Source of the DNA: Actinocatenispora sp963815125
Lineage (GTDB): Bacteria; Actinomycetota; Actinomycetes; Mycobacteriales; Micromonosporaceae
Assembly (NCBI GenBank): GCA_963815125.1
Contig: CAWFFM010000003.1
Coordinates: 620,001-684,000, forward strand
DNA: 64,000 bases
Direction of reading: 5' to 3'
Part shown: positions 33,630 to 40,944 of the stretch, in pieces
Numbering within the stretch: position 1 is the stretch's first letter
Layout: every line of letters begins with the position of its first letter
Program-made: the position numbers and the translations under genes
The notes under the pieces: model-generated
Database searches by the model: none
Seen by the model: the letters and a program-made list of their open reading frames with translations, nothing else
Told to the model about the DNA's origin: nothing

Positions 33630-34100
33630 ATGCCACTTGATCCGTCCTATGTGGGGCGCACCTACCCGCCCACCCTGCCGTACTACGTGGGTCGCGAGAA
33701 GATCCTGGAGTTCGTCGAGGCACTCGGTGACCTCAATCCGCTGTACCGCGACCCGGCTGCGGCCCGGGCGGCCGGTTACCCGGATGTGATCGCTCCGCCG
33801 ACCTTCCCGATCGTGATCGCCCTGCCGGCCAGCCAGCAGCTGATCCGCGACCCGGAACTCGGCCTGGACTTCAGCCGGGCGGTACACGGTGACCAGAGGT
33901 TCCGTTGTCACCGACCGGCGCACGCCGGGGACCGTCTCAGCTGTGTGGTGACGGTGGAGAAGATCCGGTCGTTCGCCGGCAACGACATGATCACCACTCG
34001 GACGGAGATCGCGGCGGAGGATGGCGACGTGGCCACCGCATGGTCGACACTGGTGGTCCGAACCGCATCAGCGGGTGGCGAATCGGAGAGGTTGGCATGA
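33630..34100 (+). CDS. MaoC N-terminal-domain protein, HadA-like (UPF0336 type)
   Basis: A 156-residue hot-dog fold protein. The segment EFVEALGDLNPLYRDPAAA resembles the hydratase-2 motif but has Tyr where the catalytic His would be, so it is likely the non-catalytic, acyl-chain-binding partner. It matches HadA-type proteins that pair with a HadB catalytic subunit (3-hydroxyacyl-ACP dehydratase in mycobacterial FAS-II). Gene order rpmG-hadA-hadB-tRNA-Trp-secE-nusG is the same as in mycobacteria. ATG 33630 has GGAAGAG six bases upstream. The substrate in this organism is unknown. Confidence 0.85.
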   Translation: MPLDPSYVGRTYPPTLPYYVGREKILEFVEALGDLNPLYRDPAAARAAGYPDVIAPPTFPIVIALPASQQLIRDPELGLDFSRAVHGDQRFRCHRPAHAGDRLSCVVTVEKIRSFAGNDMITTRTEIAAEDGDVATAWSTLVVRTASAGGESERLA

Positions 34101-34516
34101 TCTCGTACGACGATGTCGAGGCCGGCGCTGCACTACCGACCAGTACTTTTCCGGTGACCCGCGCCGACCTGGTGCGTTATGCGGGCGCTTCCGGTGACTT
34201 CAACCCGATCCACTGGAACGAGCGGGTGGCCGGCGAGGTGGGCCTCCCGGATGTCATCGCGCACGGCATGTACACGATGGGTCTGGCTGGTCGGGCGGTG
34301 ACCGACTGGGTGGGTGATCCGGCCGCAGTGATCGACTTCAGCACCCGCTTCACCCGGCCGGTGGTGGTCCCGAACACCAAGGATGGCGCCGAGGTCGAGG
34401 TCAGCGGTGTGATCAAGCGCATGCTGGAGAACCGTCAGGTGCTGGTGGAGCTGACCGTCAGCGCCGCCGGGGTCAAGGTTCTCGGCCAGGCGCGGGCCAC
34501 GGTTCAACTGGCCTGA
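34097..34516 (+). CDS. MaoC-family dehydratase, HadB-like
   Basis: A 139-residue hot-dog hydratase with the full hydratase-2 motif: GASGDFNPIHWNERVA (about residues 30-45), holding the catalytic Asp and His, then VIAHGMYTMGLAGRAV. It is probably the catalytic subunit of a heterodimer with the protein from the overlapping upstream gene (four-base ATGA overlap). A palindromic terminator candidate and the tRNA-Trp promoter follow. Confidence 0.88.
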   Translation: MISYDDVEAGAALPTSTFPVTRADLVRYAGASGDFNPIHWNERVAGEVGLPDVIAHGMYTMGLAGRAVTDWVGDPAAVIDFSTRFTRPVVVPNTKDGAEVEVSGVIKRMLENRQVLVELTVSAAGVKVLGQARATVQLA

Positions 34517-34575
34517 CCCGGCGGCCCGGTCGGCCCGTGGTGCCCCGTCCGGCCCGGATGTGGTACCCGGGCACA

Positions 34576-34593
34576 CAGGCCCGGCCGGGCCTG
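34576..34593. terminator. 18-bp GC-rich palindrome after hadB-like gene
   Basis: The perfect palindrome CAGGCCCGGCCGGGCCTG can fold with a four-base loop. It is 59 bases after the stop and 22 bases before the next -35. Confidence 0.5.
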
Positions 34594-34615
34594 AGAGGAT
34601 GACGGTACGGACCGG

Positions 34616-34645
34616 TTGGGAGATCCTGGCAACAACCCGTACACT
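34616..34645 (+). promoter_or_regulatory. promoter of tRNA-Trp / secE unit
   Basis: TTGGGA at 34616 and TACACT at 34640 with 18-base spacing fit the principal sigma factor consensus. It lies about 100 bases upstream of tRNA-Trp. Confidence 0.6.
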
Positions 34646-34749
34646 GGTCCGCCGGGGGTGGTGACTGCTGCCCGACCATCTGGTCGGCATGGTCTTCGCC
34701 CCCGGAACGTGATGTCGTCACCGCTGTTCAGGTGGTGTCGGTGTTGCGA

Positions 34750-34822
34750 AGGGGCGTGGCGCAATTGGCAGCGCAGCGGTCTCCAAAACCGCAGGTTGCA
34801 GGTTCGAGTCCTGTCGCCCCTG
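34750..34822 (+). tRNA. trpT: tRNA-Trp (CCA)
   Basis: A 73-base cloverleaf: acceptor AGGGGCG with CGCCCCT, D-arm GCGCAATTGGCAGCGC, anticodon loop CTCCAAA (CCA), T-loop TTCGAGTCC. The discriminator is G and no CCA is encoded. Its position just before secE-nusG is conserved in actinobacteria. Confidence 0.97.
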
Positions 34823-34906
34823 CGCCGAGGACATCCCGGCGGTCCGGCTTCGGCCGGACGGGTCGGTTGTGGTCGTGTCGGTGGTACGGCGTGTTCGGTT
34901 GGCCGT

Positions 34907-34928
34907 GACCATCCCTGTCGGGATGGTC
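34907..34928 (+). terminator. hairpin between tRNA-Trp and secE
   Basis: A 9-bp perfect stem (GACCATCCC, GGGATGGTC) with a TGTC loop, no T-tract. It may end or attenuate the tRNA transcript or mark a processing site. Confidence 0.5.
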
Positions 34929-35007
34929 CGGACGCACCAAAGGCCAGGATCGAATGGGCCGAGATATGGCTGGGACCTTGTCGACATAGGACCTTGAGAG
35001 GGCTGAA

Positions 35008-35610
35008 GTGGCCGAGAGGAAGCGACGCGGGGACGGCGCCGACGGCGAGTCCGCCGACCGCGATGTCCGCGACAGCCTCGACAGCCTCGACAGAGCCGCC
35101 GTTCAGGACGGCGCTGCCGAGGGTGCCCTCAGCGACTCCGAGGGTAGTGACTCCAAGGACAGCTCCGAGAGCGCCGTCGAGGGCGGTGCGCAGCGCAGGT
35201 CGGCCCGACGAGGTGCGACCGCGGTGCGCAGTTCGGAGTCCGAGGATTCCGACGACGCGGACGCCGGAGACGAAGAGAAGTCCACGAAGGCCGGTAAGGG
35301 CAAGGACGCTGTCGCCCGTAAGGCCGGCAAGGCCAAGAAGGGCACGGCCAAGAAGGACGGCAAGGCCGGTCCCAGGAACAAGCCGAACAAGCCCGATACC
35401 AGGGCCCGTGGTTTCGGCCGGATCACCCGCTTCATCCGCGAGGTCGTGGCCGAACTCCGTAAGGTGATCTGGCCGACCCGCAAGGAGCTGGTGACCTACG
35501 CGATCGTGGTGATCTTCTTCGTGGCGGTCATCCTGACGATCGTGGGGCTTCTCGACTACGGCTTCGCCAAGGGCGCGCTGTGGGTCTTCGGCACCGGTAG
35601 CAAAAAGTAG
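35008..35610 (+). CDS. secE: preprotein translocase subunit SecE
   Basis: SecE clamps SecY in the Sec translocon. The conserved core occupies only the last 65 residues: RGFGRITRFIREVVAELRKV, VIWPTRKELVTY, then one transmembrane helix (about residues 164-186). The first 130 residues are an unusually long cytoplasmic extension: acidic Ser/Asp-rich (residues 10-95), then Lys-rich (95-130). Bacterial SecE of single-helix type is normally 60-90 residues. GTG 35008 has a GAGAGG about ten bases upstream, and the extension keeps host-like codon use to the start. Confidence 0.93.
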   Translation: MAERKRRGDGADGESADRDVRDSLDSLDRAAVQDGAAEGALSDSEGSDSKDSSESAVEGGAQRRSARRGATAVRSSESEDSDDADAGDEEKSTKAGKGKDAVARKAGKAKKGTAKKDGKAGPRNKPNKPDTRARGFGRITRFIREVVAELRKVIWPTRKELVTYAIVVIFFVAVILTIVGLLDYGFAKGALWVFGTGSKK

Positions 35611-35694
35611 AAGCCCACGCGGCTTTCGAGTCACAGCCGCCGCCAGGTGTCCGGCCTGGTCGCTGGCCCGTGATCCACATGGAAGTGAGCAAGA

Positions 35695-36537
35695 GTGTCT
35701 GAGTTCGACGAAACCGGCCGACCGACCGACGAGAACGATTCCTCGCCGGCGGTTCAGGCTGCTGCCACGACCGGTGGCGCGGCCGGGGACGGCGCCGCCG
35801 AGCCGGGTGAGAGCGTCGTGACCACCGCCGGGGACGAGTCCGAGCAGCCGTCGGACGCCACCGCGCCGGCCGGGTCCGACGAGGCTGCGGTCGATGCCGG
35901 AGCCGAGGTCGCCGACGACGAGGACGAGCAGGACGTCGATCCGGTCGAGCAGATGCGTGACGCGTTGAAGCGCAAGCCCGGCTACTGGTACGTCATCCAC
36001 TCGTACGCCGGCTACGAGAACAAGGTCAAGACCAACCTGGAGAGCCGGATCCAGAGCCTCGACATGGAGGACTACATCTACCAGGTCGAGGTGCCGACCC
36101 GGGAAGAGATCGAGGTCAAGAACGGCAAGCGCCAGCAGGTGCAGACCAGGGTCTTCCCCGGCTACGTCCTGGTCCGGATGGACCTGATCCCCGAGTCCTA
36201 CTCGTGTGTACGGAACACGCCGGGTGTGACCGGGTTCGTGGGCGCCACCGACCGGGCCGACCAGCCTTCGCCGCTCACCATCGACGAGGTGCTCAAGTGG
36301 CTGGTCCCCGCGACGAAGCAGGAGAAGGACGTCGCGGGCGGCGCTGCCGGCAAGCCGGAGATCAAGGTCGACTTCGAGGTCGGCGACTCGGTCACCGTCA
36401 CCGACGGTGCTTTTGCCTCGTTGCCAGCCAGCATCTCGGAGATCAACCCGGACCAGCAGAAGCTCAAGGTCCTGGTGTCGATCTTCGGCCGGGAGACCCC
36501 GGTCGAACTGAACTTCAACCAGGTCGCGAAGATCTGA
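35695..36537 (+). CDS. nusG: transcription termination/antitermination protein NusG
   Basis: NusG binds RNA polymerase and couples it to Rho or the ribosome. The 280-residue product has an acidic low-complexity N-terminal extension (about 90 residues), then the NGN domain starting KPGYWYVIHSYAGYENKVK, with RVFPGYVLVRMDL, and a C-terminal KOW domain (VGDSVTVTDGAFASLPASI; VSIFGRETPVELNFNQV). GTG 35695 follows GGAAGTGAG. The extension is longer than in E. coli, which is common in actinobacteria. Confidence 0.96.
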   Translation: MSEFDETGRPTDENDSSPAVQAAATTGGAAGDGAAEPGESVVTTAGDESEQPSDATAPAGSDEAAVDAGAEVADDEDEQDVDPVEQMRDALKRKPGYWYVIHSYAGYENKVKTNLESRIQSLDMEDYIYQVEVPTREEIEVKNGKRQQVQTRVFPGYVLVRMDLIPESYSCVRNTPGVTGFVGATDRADQPSPLTIDEVLKWLVPATKQEKDVAGGAAGKPEIKVDFEVGDSVTVTDGAFASLPASISEINPDQQKLKVLVSIFGRETPVELNFNQVAKI

Positions 36538-36626
36538 TCGGAGCGTCCGCTCCGGATGGACGTCCGGCACCGGGGACAGGCCCGGGCGTCGGTGTGTGAA
36601 GAGGAAGCCAGAGGAAGTCCAGGGTC

Positions 36627-37061
36627 ATGCCTCCCAAGAAGAAGAAGCTAGTCACCACGTTCAAGCTTGAGCTGCCCGGCGGCCAGGCCACACCGGCACC
36701 GCCGGTCGGCCCCGCGCTCGGTCAGCACGGCGTGAACATCATGGAGTTCTGCAAGGCGTACAACGCCCAGACCGAGTCGCAGCGGGGCGAGATCGTCCCG
36801 GCCGAGATCAGTGTGTTCGAGGACCGTTCGTTCTCGTTCATCCTCAAGACGCCACCGGCCGCGAAGCTGCTGCTGAAGGCCGCCGGTGTCGCCAAGGGTT
36901 CCGGCGAGCCGCACAAGTCGAAGGTCGGTTCGGTCAGCCAGGCTCAGGTCCGCGAGATCGCGGAGAAGAAGCTGGCCGACCTGAACGCGAACGACCTGGA
37001 CCAGGCGTCCAAGATCATCGCTGGCACCGCCCGTTCGATGGGTATCACCGTCAACGACTGA
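36627..37061 (+). CDS. rplK: 50S ribosomal protein L11
   Basis: A 144-residue L11 with the N-terminal TFKLELPGGQATPAPPVGPA (the proline-rich hinge region bound by thiostrepton and RelA-linked factors) and the rRNA-binding C-terminal domain ending IAGTARSMGITV. The length is standard. It is 89 bases after nusG and upstream of rplA. Confidence 0.97.
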   Translation: MPPKKKKLVTTFKLELPGGQATPAPPVGPALGQHGVNIMEFCKAYNAQTESQRGEIVPAEISVFEDRSFSFILKTPPAAKLLLKAAGVAKGSGEPHKSKVGSVSQAQVREIAEKKLADLNANDLDQASKIIAGTARSMGITVND

Positions 37062-37183
37062 CCGGTCGGTCACCAGCCGCGACGGCACGCAGGACGTGAC
37101 CGCGCGGATGAAGCAGAACGACAGCGTGGGAGGGGCAGGCGCTCGCCCCGTACCACGGACCACAGGAAAGGTTGTGGAAGATC

Positions 37184-37906
37184 ATGGCGCAACACGGCAA
37201 GGGATACCGTACGGCGAACGAGACCGTCGACAAGGACAAGCTGCACAGCCCGCTGGAGGCCGTGAAGCTCGCCAAGGAGACCTCGAAGACCAAGTTCGAC
37301 TCCACCGTCGAGGTGGCCATGCGGCTGGGTGTCGACCCGCGCAAGGCCGACCAGATGGTGCGCGGCACCGTCAACCTCCCGCACGGCACCGGTAAGACCG
37401 CCCGGGTAGTGGTGTTCGCCACCGGCGACAAGGCCACCGAGGCCATCGCGGCCGGCGCGGACGAGGTCGGCTCGGACGAGCTGATCGCCCGCGTACAGGG
37501 CGGCTGGTTGGACTTCGACGCGGCGATCGCCACCCCGGACCAGATGGCCAAGGTCGGTCGGATCGCGCGGATCCTGGGCCCGCGTGGCCTGATGCCGAAC
37601 CCGAAGACCGGCACCGTCACGATGGACGTGACCAAGGCTGTCACGGACATCAAGGGCGGCAAGATCGCGTTCCGGGTGGACAAGCACTCCAACCTCCACC
37701 TGATCATCGGCAAGGCGAGCTTCGGCGCTGAGAAGCTCGTGGAGAACTACGCCGCTGTGCTCGACGAGGTGCTGCGGGCGAAGCCGTCCTCGGCCAAGGG
37801 CAAGTTCCTCAAGAAGGTCACCGTCTCCACCACGATGGGACCGGGTATCCAGGTCGACCCGAACCGGACCCGGAACCTGACGGAGGACGAGACCGGCGCG
37901 GCCTGA
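37184..37906 (+). CDS. rplA: 50S ribosomal protein L1
   Basis: A 240-residue L1 with the family motif ILGPRGLMPNPKTGTVTMDV (about residues 128-147) and GGKIAFRVDKHSNLHLIIGK. ATG 37184 (M-A-Q-H-G-K-G-Y-R) is preceded by GTGGAAG; an in-frame TTG 12 bases upstream is less likely. L1 often autoregulates its own operon by binding the leader mRNA. A strong hairpin downstream separates rplKA from rplJL. Confidence 0.97.
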   Translation: MAQHGKGYRTANETVDKDKLHSPLEAVKLAKETSKTKFDSTVEVAMRLGVDPRKADQMVRGTVNLPHGTGKTARVVVFATGDKATEAIAAGADEVGSDELIARVQGGWLDFDAAIATPDQMAKVGRIARILGPRGLMPNPKTGTVTMDVTKAVTDIKGGKIAFRVDKHSNLHLIIGKASFGAEKLVENYAAVLDEVLRAKPSSAKGKFLKKVTVSTTMGPGIQVDPNRTRNLTEDETGAA

Positions 37907-37934
37907 TCCCGCGCGGTCACTTTCGTAGGCCACG

Positions 37935-37974
37935 GCAGCGGCCGGCACGGACCCGAGGTCCGGCCGGCCGCTGC
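37935..37974 (+). terminator. terminator between rplKA and rplJL
   Basis: A two-part perfect hairpin: 11-bp outer arms (37935-37945 with 37964-37974) and a 6-bp inner stem (37948-37953 with 37957-37962) with a CGA loop. Confidence 0.75.
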
Positions 37975-38023
37975 GGTCTGTGCACCTGGAACGCAGTCCG
38001 GTCCGGGCACGGGTGACGCCCCG

Positions 38024-38053
38024 TTGGGGACGCTCTGCCAGGTCGAGTACGAT
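38024..38053 (+). promoter_or_regulatory. promoter of rplJL
   Basis: TTGGGG at 38024 and TACGAT at 38048 with 18-base spacing, 300 bases upstream of rplJ. Confidence 0.55.
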
Positions 38054-38353
38054 GAATGAGTTACACCCAAAGACCGCTGGTCGCCGCGCCGTCATCGGCG
38101 CGGCCGAAGGCTCCGTCAGTCGGAGCGGCCCGCGCAGGGATGACGGACGTGACATGCCGCTGGCCGCCTGGTTTCCGGGCGGTGACGGTGCCGACATTCG
38201 CATCAGGGCCAGACGCCGCGCACGACGCGACGGAAGGCCGTGACCCGGATGCCGCACCGGTCGGCTACCCGCCCCGTGCGCCCTGCGCCGGGGCGTTTCT
38301 CATGCGCTGACCGGGCCGATGGTGACCGGCCCGAGATGTATGAGAGGAGGGAC
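38054..38353 (+). promoter_or_regulatory. long 5' leader of rplJ, likely L10 autoregulatory leader
   Basis: The 300-base untranslated stretch between promoter and rplJ has several self-complementary GC segments and no credible gene. In many bacteria L10, with the L7/L12 complex, binds a structured rplJ leader to repress translation; position and length suit this. The GAGAGGAGG ribosome site at 38342-38350 is very strong. I have not derived a specific fold. Confidence 0.45.
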
Positions 38354-38911
38354 ATGGCGGACACGTTTGGCCGGACCAAGCCAGTACGCGAGGACAAGGC
38401 CGAAGCGGTAGCCGAGATCGTCGAACGGTTCCGGAACTCATCGGCGACGGTGCTGACCGAATACCGTGGACTCACCGTCTCGCAGATCACCCAGCTGCGG
38501 CGGGCGCTCGGCCCGGATGCCCACTACCGCGTCGCGAAGAACACGCTGGTGAAGATCGCGGCAGCCGAGGCAGGCGTCACGGGTGTCGAGGACCTGTTCA
38601 CCGGCCCCACCGCGGTCACGTTCGTCACCGGCGACGTGGTCGACGCGGCCAAGGGGCTGCGTAACTTCGCGAAGGACAACCCGGCACTGGTCATCAAGGG
38701 TGGTGTCTTCGAGGGCAAGAAGTTGTCCCCGGAAGAGGTCACCAAGCTGGCCGACCTGGAGTCCCGTGAGGTGCTCCTCGCCAAGCTGGCAGGTGCCATG
38801 AAGGGCAACCTGTCCAAGGCTGCCAGCCTGTTCCAGGCGCCGCTGTCCAAGACAGCCCGCCTCGCCCAGGCACTGGCCGACAAGCAGGCCAAGGACGGCG
38901 AAGCCGCCTAA
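38354..38911 (+). CDS. rplJ: 50S ribosomal protein L10
   Basis: A 185-residue L10 that anchors L7/L12 dimers to the ribosomal stalk. The N-terminal rRNA-binding part has VAEIVERFRNSSATVLTEYR, GLTVSQITQLRRAL and YRVAKNTLVKIAA. The C-terminal helix that binds L7/L12 is Ala/Lys-rich (LFQAPLSKTARLAQALADKQ). ATG 38354 follows the strong ribosome site. Confidence 0.97.
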   Translation: MADTFGRTKPVREDKAEAVAEIVERFRNSSATVLTEYRGLTVSQITQLRRALGPDAHYRVAKNTLVKIAAAEAGVTGVEDLFTGPTAVTFVTGDVVDAAKGLRNFAKDNPALVIKGGVFEGKKLSPEEVTKLADLESREVLLAKLAGAMKGNLSKAASLFQAPLSKTARLAQALADKQAKDGEAA

Positions 38912-38983
38912 GTCCCAATGCGGCCGGGCCGACCGGCCGTCGCCCAGTACGGGCACCCAGACCGAGAAAGGAACACCGCCACC

Positions 38984-39367
38984 ATGGCGAAGCTCAGCAC
39001 CGACGAGCTGCTCGACGCGTTCAAGGAAATGACGCTGATCGAGCTGTCCGACTTCGTGAAGCAGTTCGAGGAGACCTTCGAGGTCACCGCGGCTGCCCCG
39101 GTCGCCGTCGCGGCCGTCGGCGGCGGCGCGGCTCCGGCCGAGGCCGAGGCCGAGCAGGACGAGTTCGACGTCATCCTCGAGTCCGCTGGCGACAAGAAGA
39201 TCCAGGTCATCAAGGAGGTGCGCGCGCTCACCAGCCTGGGCCTGAAGGAGGCCAAGGACGTGGTCGAGGCCGCGCCGAAGGCCGTCCTGGAGAAGGTCAC
39301 CAAGGAAGCGGCCGAGAAGGCCAAGGAGCAGCTCGAGGGCGCCGGCGCCACCGTCTCGCTCAAGTAG
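38984..39367 (+). CDS. rplL: 50S ribosomal protein L7/L12
   Basis: A 127-residue stalk protein that recruits translation GTPases. It has the N-terminal dimerisation domain (KLSTDELLDAFKEMTLIELS), an Ala/Glu-rich hinge (about residues 37-57) and the globular C-terminal domain FDVILESAGDKKIQVIKEVR with LGLKEAKDVVEAAPK. GAGAAAGGA lies upstream of ATG 38984. A perfect terminator follows. Confidence 0.97.
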   Translation: MAKLSTDELLDAFKEMTLIELSDFVKQFEETFEVTAAAPVAVAAVGGGAAPAEAEAEQDEFDVILESAGDKKIQVIKEVRALTSLGLKEAKDVVEAAPKAVLEKVTKEAAEKAKEQLEGAGATVSLK

Positions 39368-39382
39368 TACCGGTCATGTCCC

Positions 39383-39419
39383 TGCGGGGCGGTCACCCAT
39401 TCCGGGTGGCCGCCCCGCA
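39383..39419 (+). terminator. terminator of rplJL
   Basis: A 16-bp stem (39383-39398 with 39404-39419, one wobble) and a five-base loop, 15 bases after the rplL stop. Confidence 0.85.
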
Positions 39420-39432
39420 GGCGTACCAGCGC

Positions 39433-39463
39433 TTGACCCTCGAGCTTGTCGAGCATCGAGACT
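39433..39463 (+). promoter_or_regulatory. MerR-type promoter with 19-bp spacer
   Basis: TTGACC at 39433-39438 and GAGACT at 39458-39463 are 19 bases apart, the over-long spacing typical of promoters remodelled by MerR-family activators. The spacer has an inverted repeat (CTCGA-GCTTG-TCGAG at 39439-39453). The expected transcription start falls on the ATG at 39470, and no Shine-Dalgarno precedes it, implying a leaderless message. Confidence 0.45.
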
Positions 39464-39469
39464 CTGTCC

Positions 39470-40546
39470 ATGACCGACGACATGATGGGTATCAGCGACT
39501 TCGCCCGGACCACCGGCTTGAGTGTCAGCGCCCTGCGTTTCTACGACGGGCTGCAGGTGTTGGCGCCCGCCTGGGTGGATCCGCAGACGAACTACCGCTG
39601 GTACGGCCGGCCGCAGATCGCCGACGCGCGGCTGCTCGCCCGGTTGCGACGGGTCGGTATGCCGGTTGCCGGGATGCGACGACTGGTCGCCGGGCGTGAC
39701 GACCCGGACCTGGTGGACAGCCTGCTCGCCGAACACCTCGGCAGGTTGGAGGCGGGCCTGGCCGACGCTCGTGAGGAACTGGCGGCGGTCCGGGTGGAGA
39801 TCGCCGCCATGGCTGGAGCTCCGGACGGTACGGGTTCGGTGACCGCACTGTGGGTCGGTACCGCCGAACTCGTACGGGCCCTGGACGCGGTGGGTCATGC
39901 GCTGCCCGGCCCGGCCGGGGAACCACTGGACGTGGTGCTGTTCGACATCGCCGCGGAGTCGCTGACCCTGGTCGCCACCGACCGGTACCGGCTCGCGGTC
40001 TGCGAGCTGCCGGTGGCCCGTCGGACCGGGCCCTCCGCCCGGGTATCGGTACGGCAGGACCGGTTGGCCGAGCTGCGTGAGCTTCTCGGTACGGCCGAGG
40101 AGGCGCGGATCCGGGTGGCGGAGGGAAAGCTGTCCTTCGCCGTGGGTGTCGGGCGGTGCGACTGCCCGGTCTCGGAGCACGAGTTCCCGGAGTACCGCCC
40201 GTTGGTCGACATCACCGCGGTGCGGCGGATCACCACCGGGGTGGACGCGCTGCGGTCCGCGCTCGACGCCGCCGTGGTGCACCCGATGGATCATCAGGGC
40301 ACGAGTCTGGACCTGGTGGCACTGGGTACCGACGACTCCGGTGCGTTGCGGTTGCTGGCCGAGGCGACGGGACCGGACGTACTGGCCGTGGTGAACCGGC
40401 AGTTCCTGCAGGAGGCGATCGGCGCCGGGCCGGCCGGCCACCTGCTGCTGGACCTGACGGGCCAGCACACGCCCCTGGCGGTCCGGTTCGCCGATGAGCC
40501 GGGCACCTTCTCGATCGTGATGCCGGCGAGGCTGCCGGAGGTCTGA
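39470..40546 (+). CDS. MerR-type regulator fused to DNA polymerase III beta-clamp-like domain
   Basis: A 358-residue two-part protein. Residues 6-75 are a MerR winged helix-turn-helix: ISDFARTTGLSVSALRFYDG, then a wing with NYRWYG and RRVGMPVAGMRRL. A coiled-coil-like helix follows (about 80-115, EHLGRLEAGLADAREELAAV). From about residue 120 to the end the protein resembles sliding-clamp (DnaN) domains: DIAAESLTLVATDRYRLAVC near residue 165, PEYRPLVDI near 240, and a C-terminal GTFSIVMPARLPEV like the clamp's final strand (usually ending in M-P-x-R). It has roughly two rather than three clamp domains. Function unknown; autoregulation is suggested by the upstream promoter. It stands between rplL and mce. 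Confidence 0.85.
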   Translation: MTDDMMGISDFARTTGLSVSALRFYDGLQVLAPAWVDPQTNYRWYGRPQIADARLLARLRRVGMPVAGMRRLVAGRDDPDLVDSLLAEHLGRLEAGLADAREELAAVRVEIAAMAGAPDGTGSVTALWVGTAELVRALDAVGHALPGPAGEPLDVVLFDIAAESLTLVATDRYRLAVCELPVARRTGPSARVSVRQDRLAELRELLGTAEEARIRVAEGKLSFAVGVGRCDCPVSEHEFPEYRPLVDITAVRRITTGVDALRSALDAAVVHPMDHQGTSLDLVALGTDDSGALRLLAEATGPDVLAVVNRQFLQEAIGAGPAGHLLLDLTGQHTPLAVRFADEPGTFSIVMPARLPEV

Positions 40547-40570
40547 ACCAGGCCGTACAACGGATCCATC

Positions 40571-40604
40571 CGACACCGCCGGTGAGCACTCCCCGGCGGT
40601 GTCG
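40571..40604 (+). terminator. terminator of MerR-clamp gene
   Basis: A perfect 12-bp stem (40571-40582 with 40593-40604) with a ten-base loop, 24 bases after the stop. Confidence 0.75.
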
Positions 40605-40944
40605 TGCGGCCGGTGGTCCGGTGACAGATCCCGGCGCGGGTTGATCTGTTATCTGTGCACGGGTTGCCCTGTTGATCGGCATTGAGGAGAATGCCGTACG
40701 AGCAGGATTCTTCATGGCTACCCGGTGAACGAATACAGATACGGAAAGTGACAGAAGGTCGCGACTCCGTGTGTTCGCCGGCGAATCCTGATTTACGTCT
40801 CGACTTCGACGTTACTCACAAGTTAACTTGACTCGTTACGACCGGCCGTCCGGTGTTGTCGATCACTGTTGATGACCCGAGGGCCCACCGCGTCCAGCCG
40901 TACCGCCGACGAGAGGACGCGGTGGCGGCGGGGGAGGGAACCAC
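40605..40944. promoter_or_regulatory. upstream region of the mce operon with a 12-bp palindrome
   Basis: These 340 bases hold no gene and are less GC-rich than their surroundings. CAAGTTAACTTG at 40819-40830 is a perfect palindrome, flanked by the direct repeats GTTACTC (left) and CGTTAC (right). It resembles the operators of TetR/GntR repressors that often control mce operons. TTGACT at 40827-40832 could be a -35, but no good -10 follows. GGGGGAGGG precedes the GTG at 40945. Confidence 0.45.
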
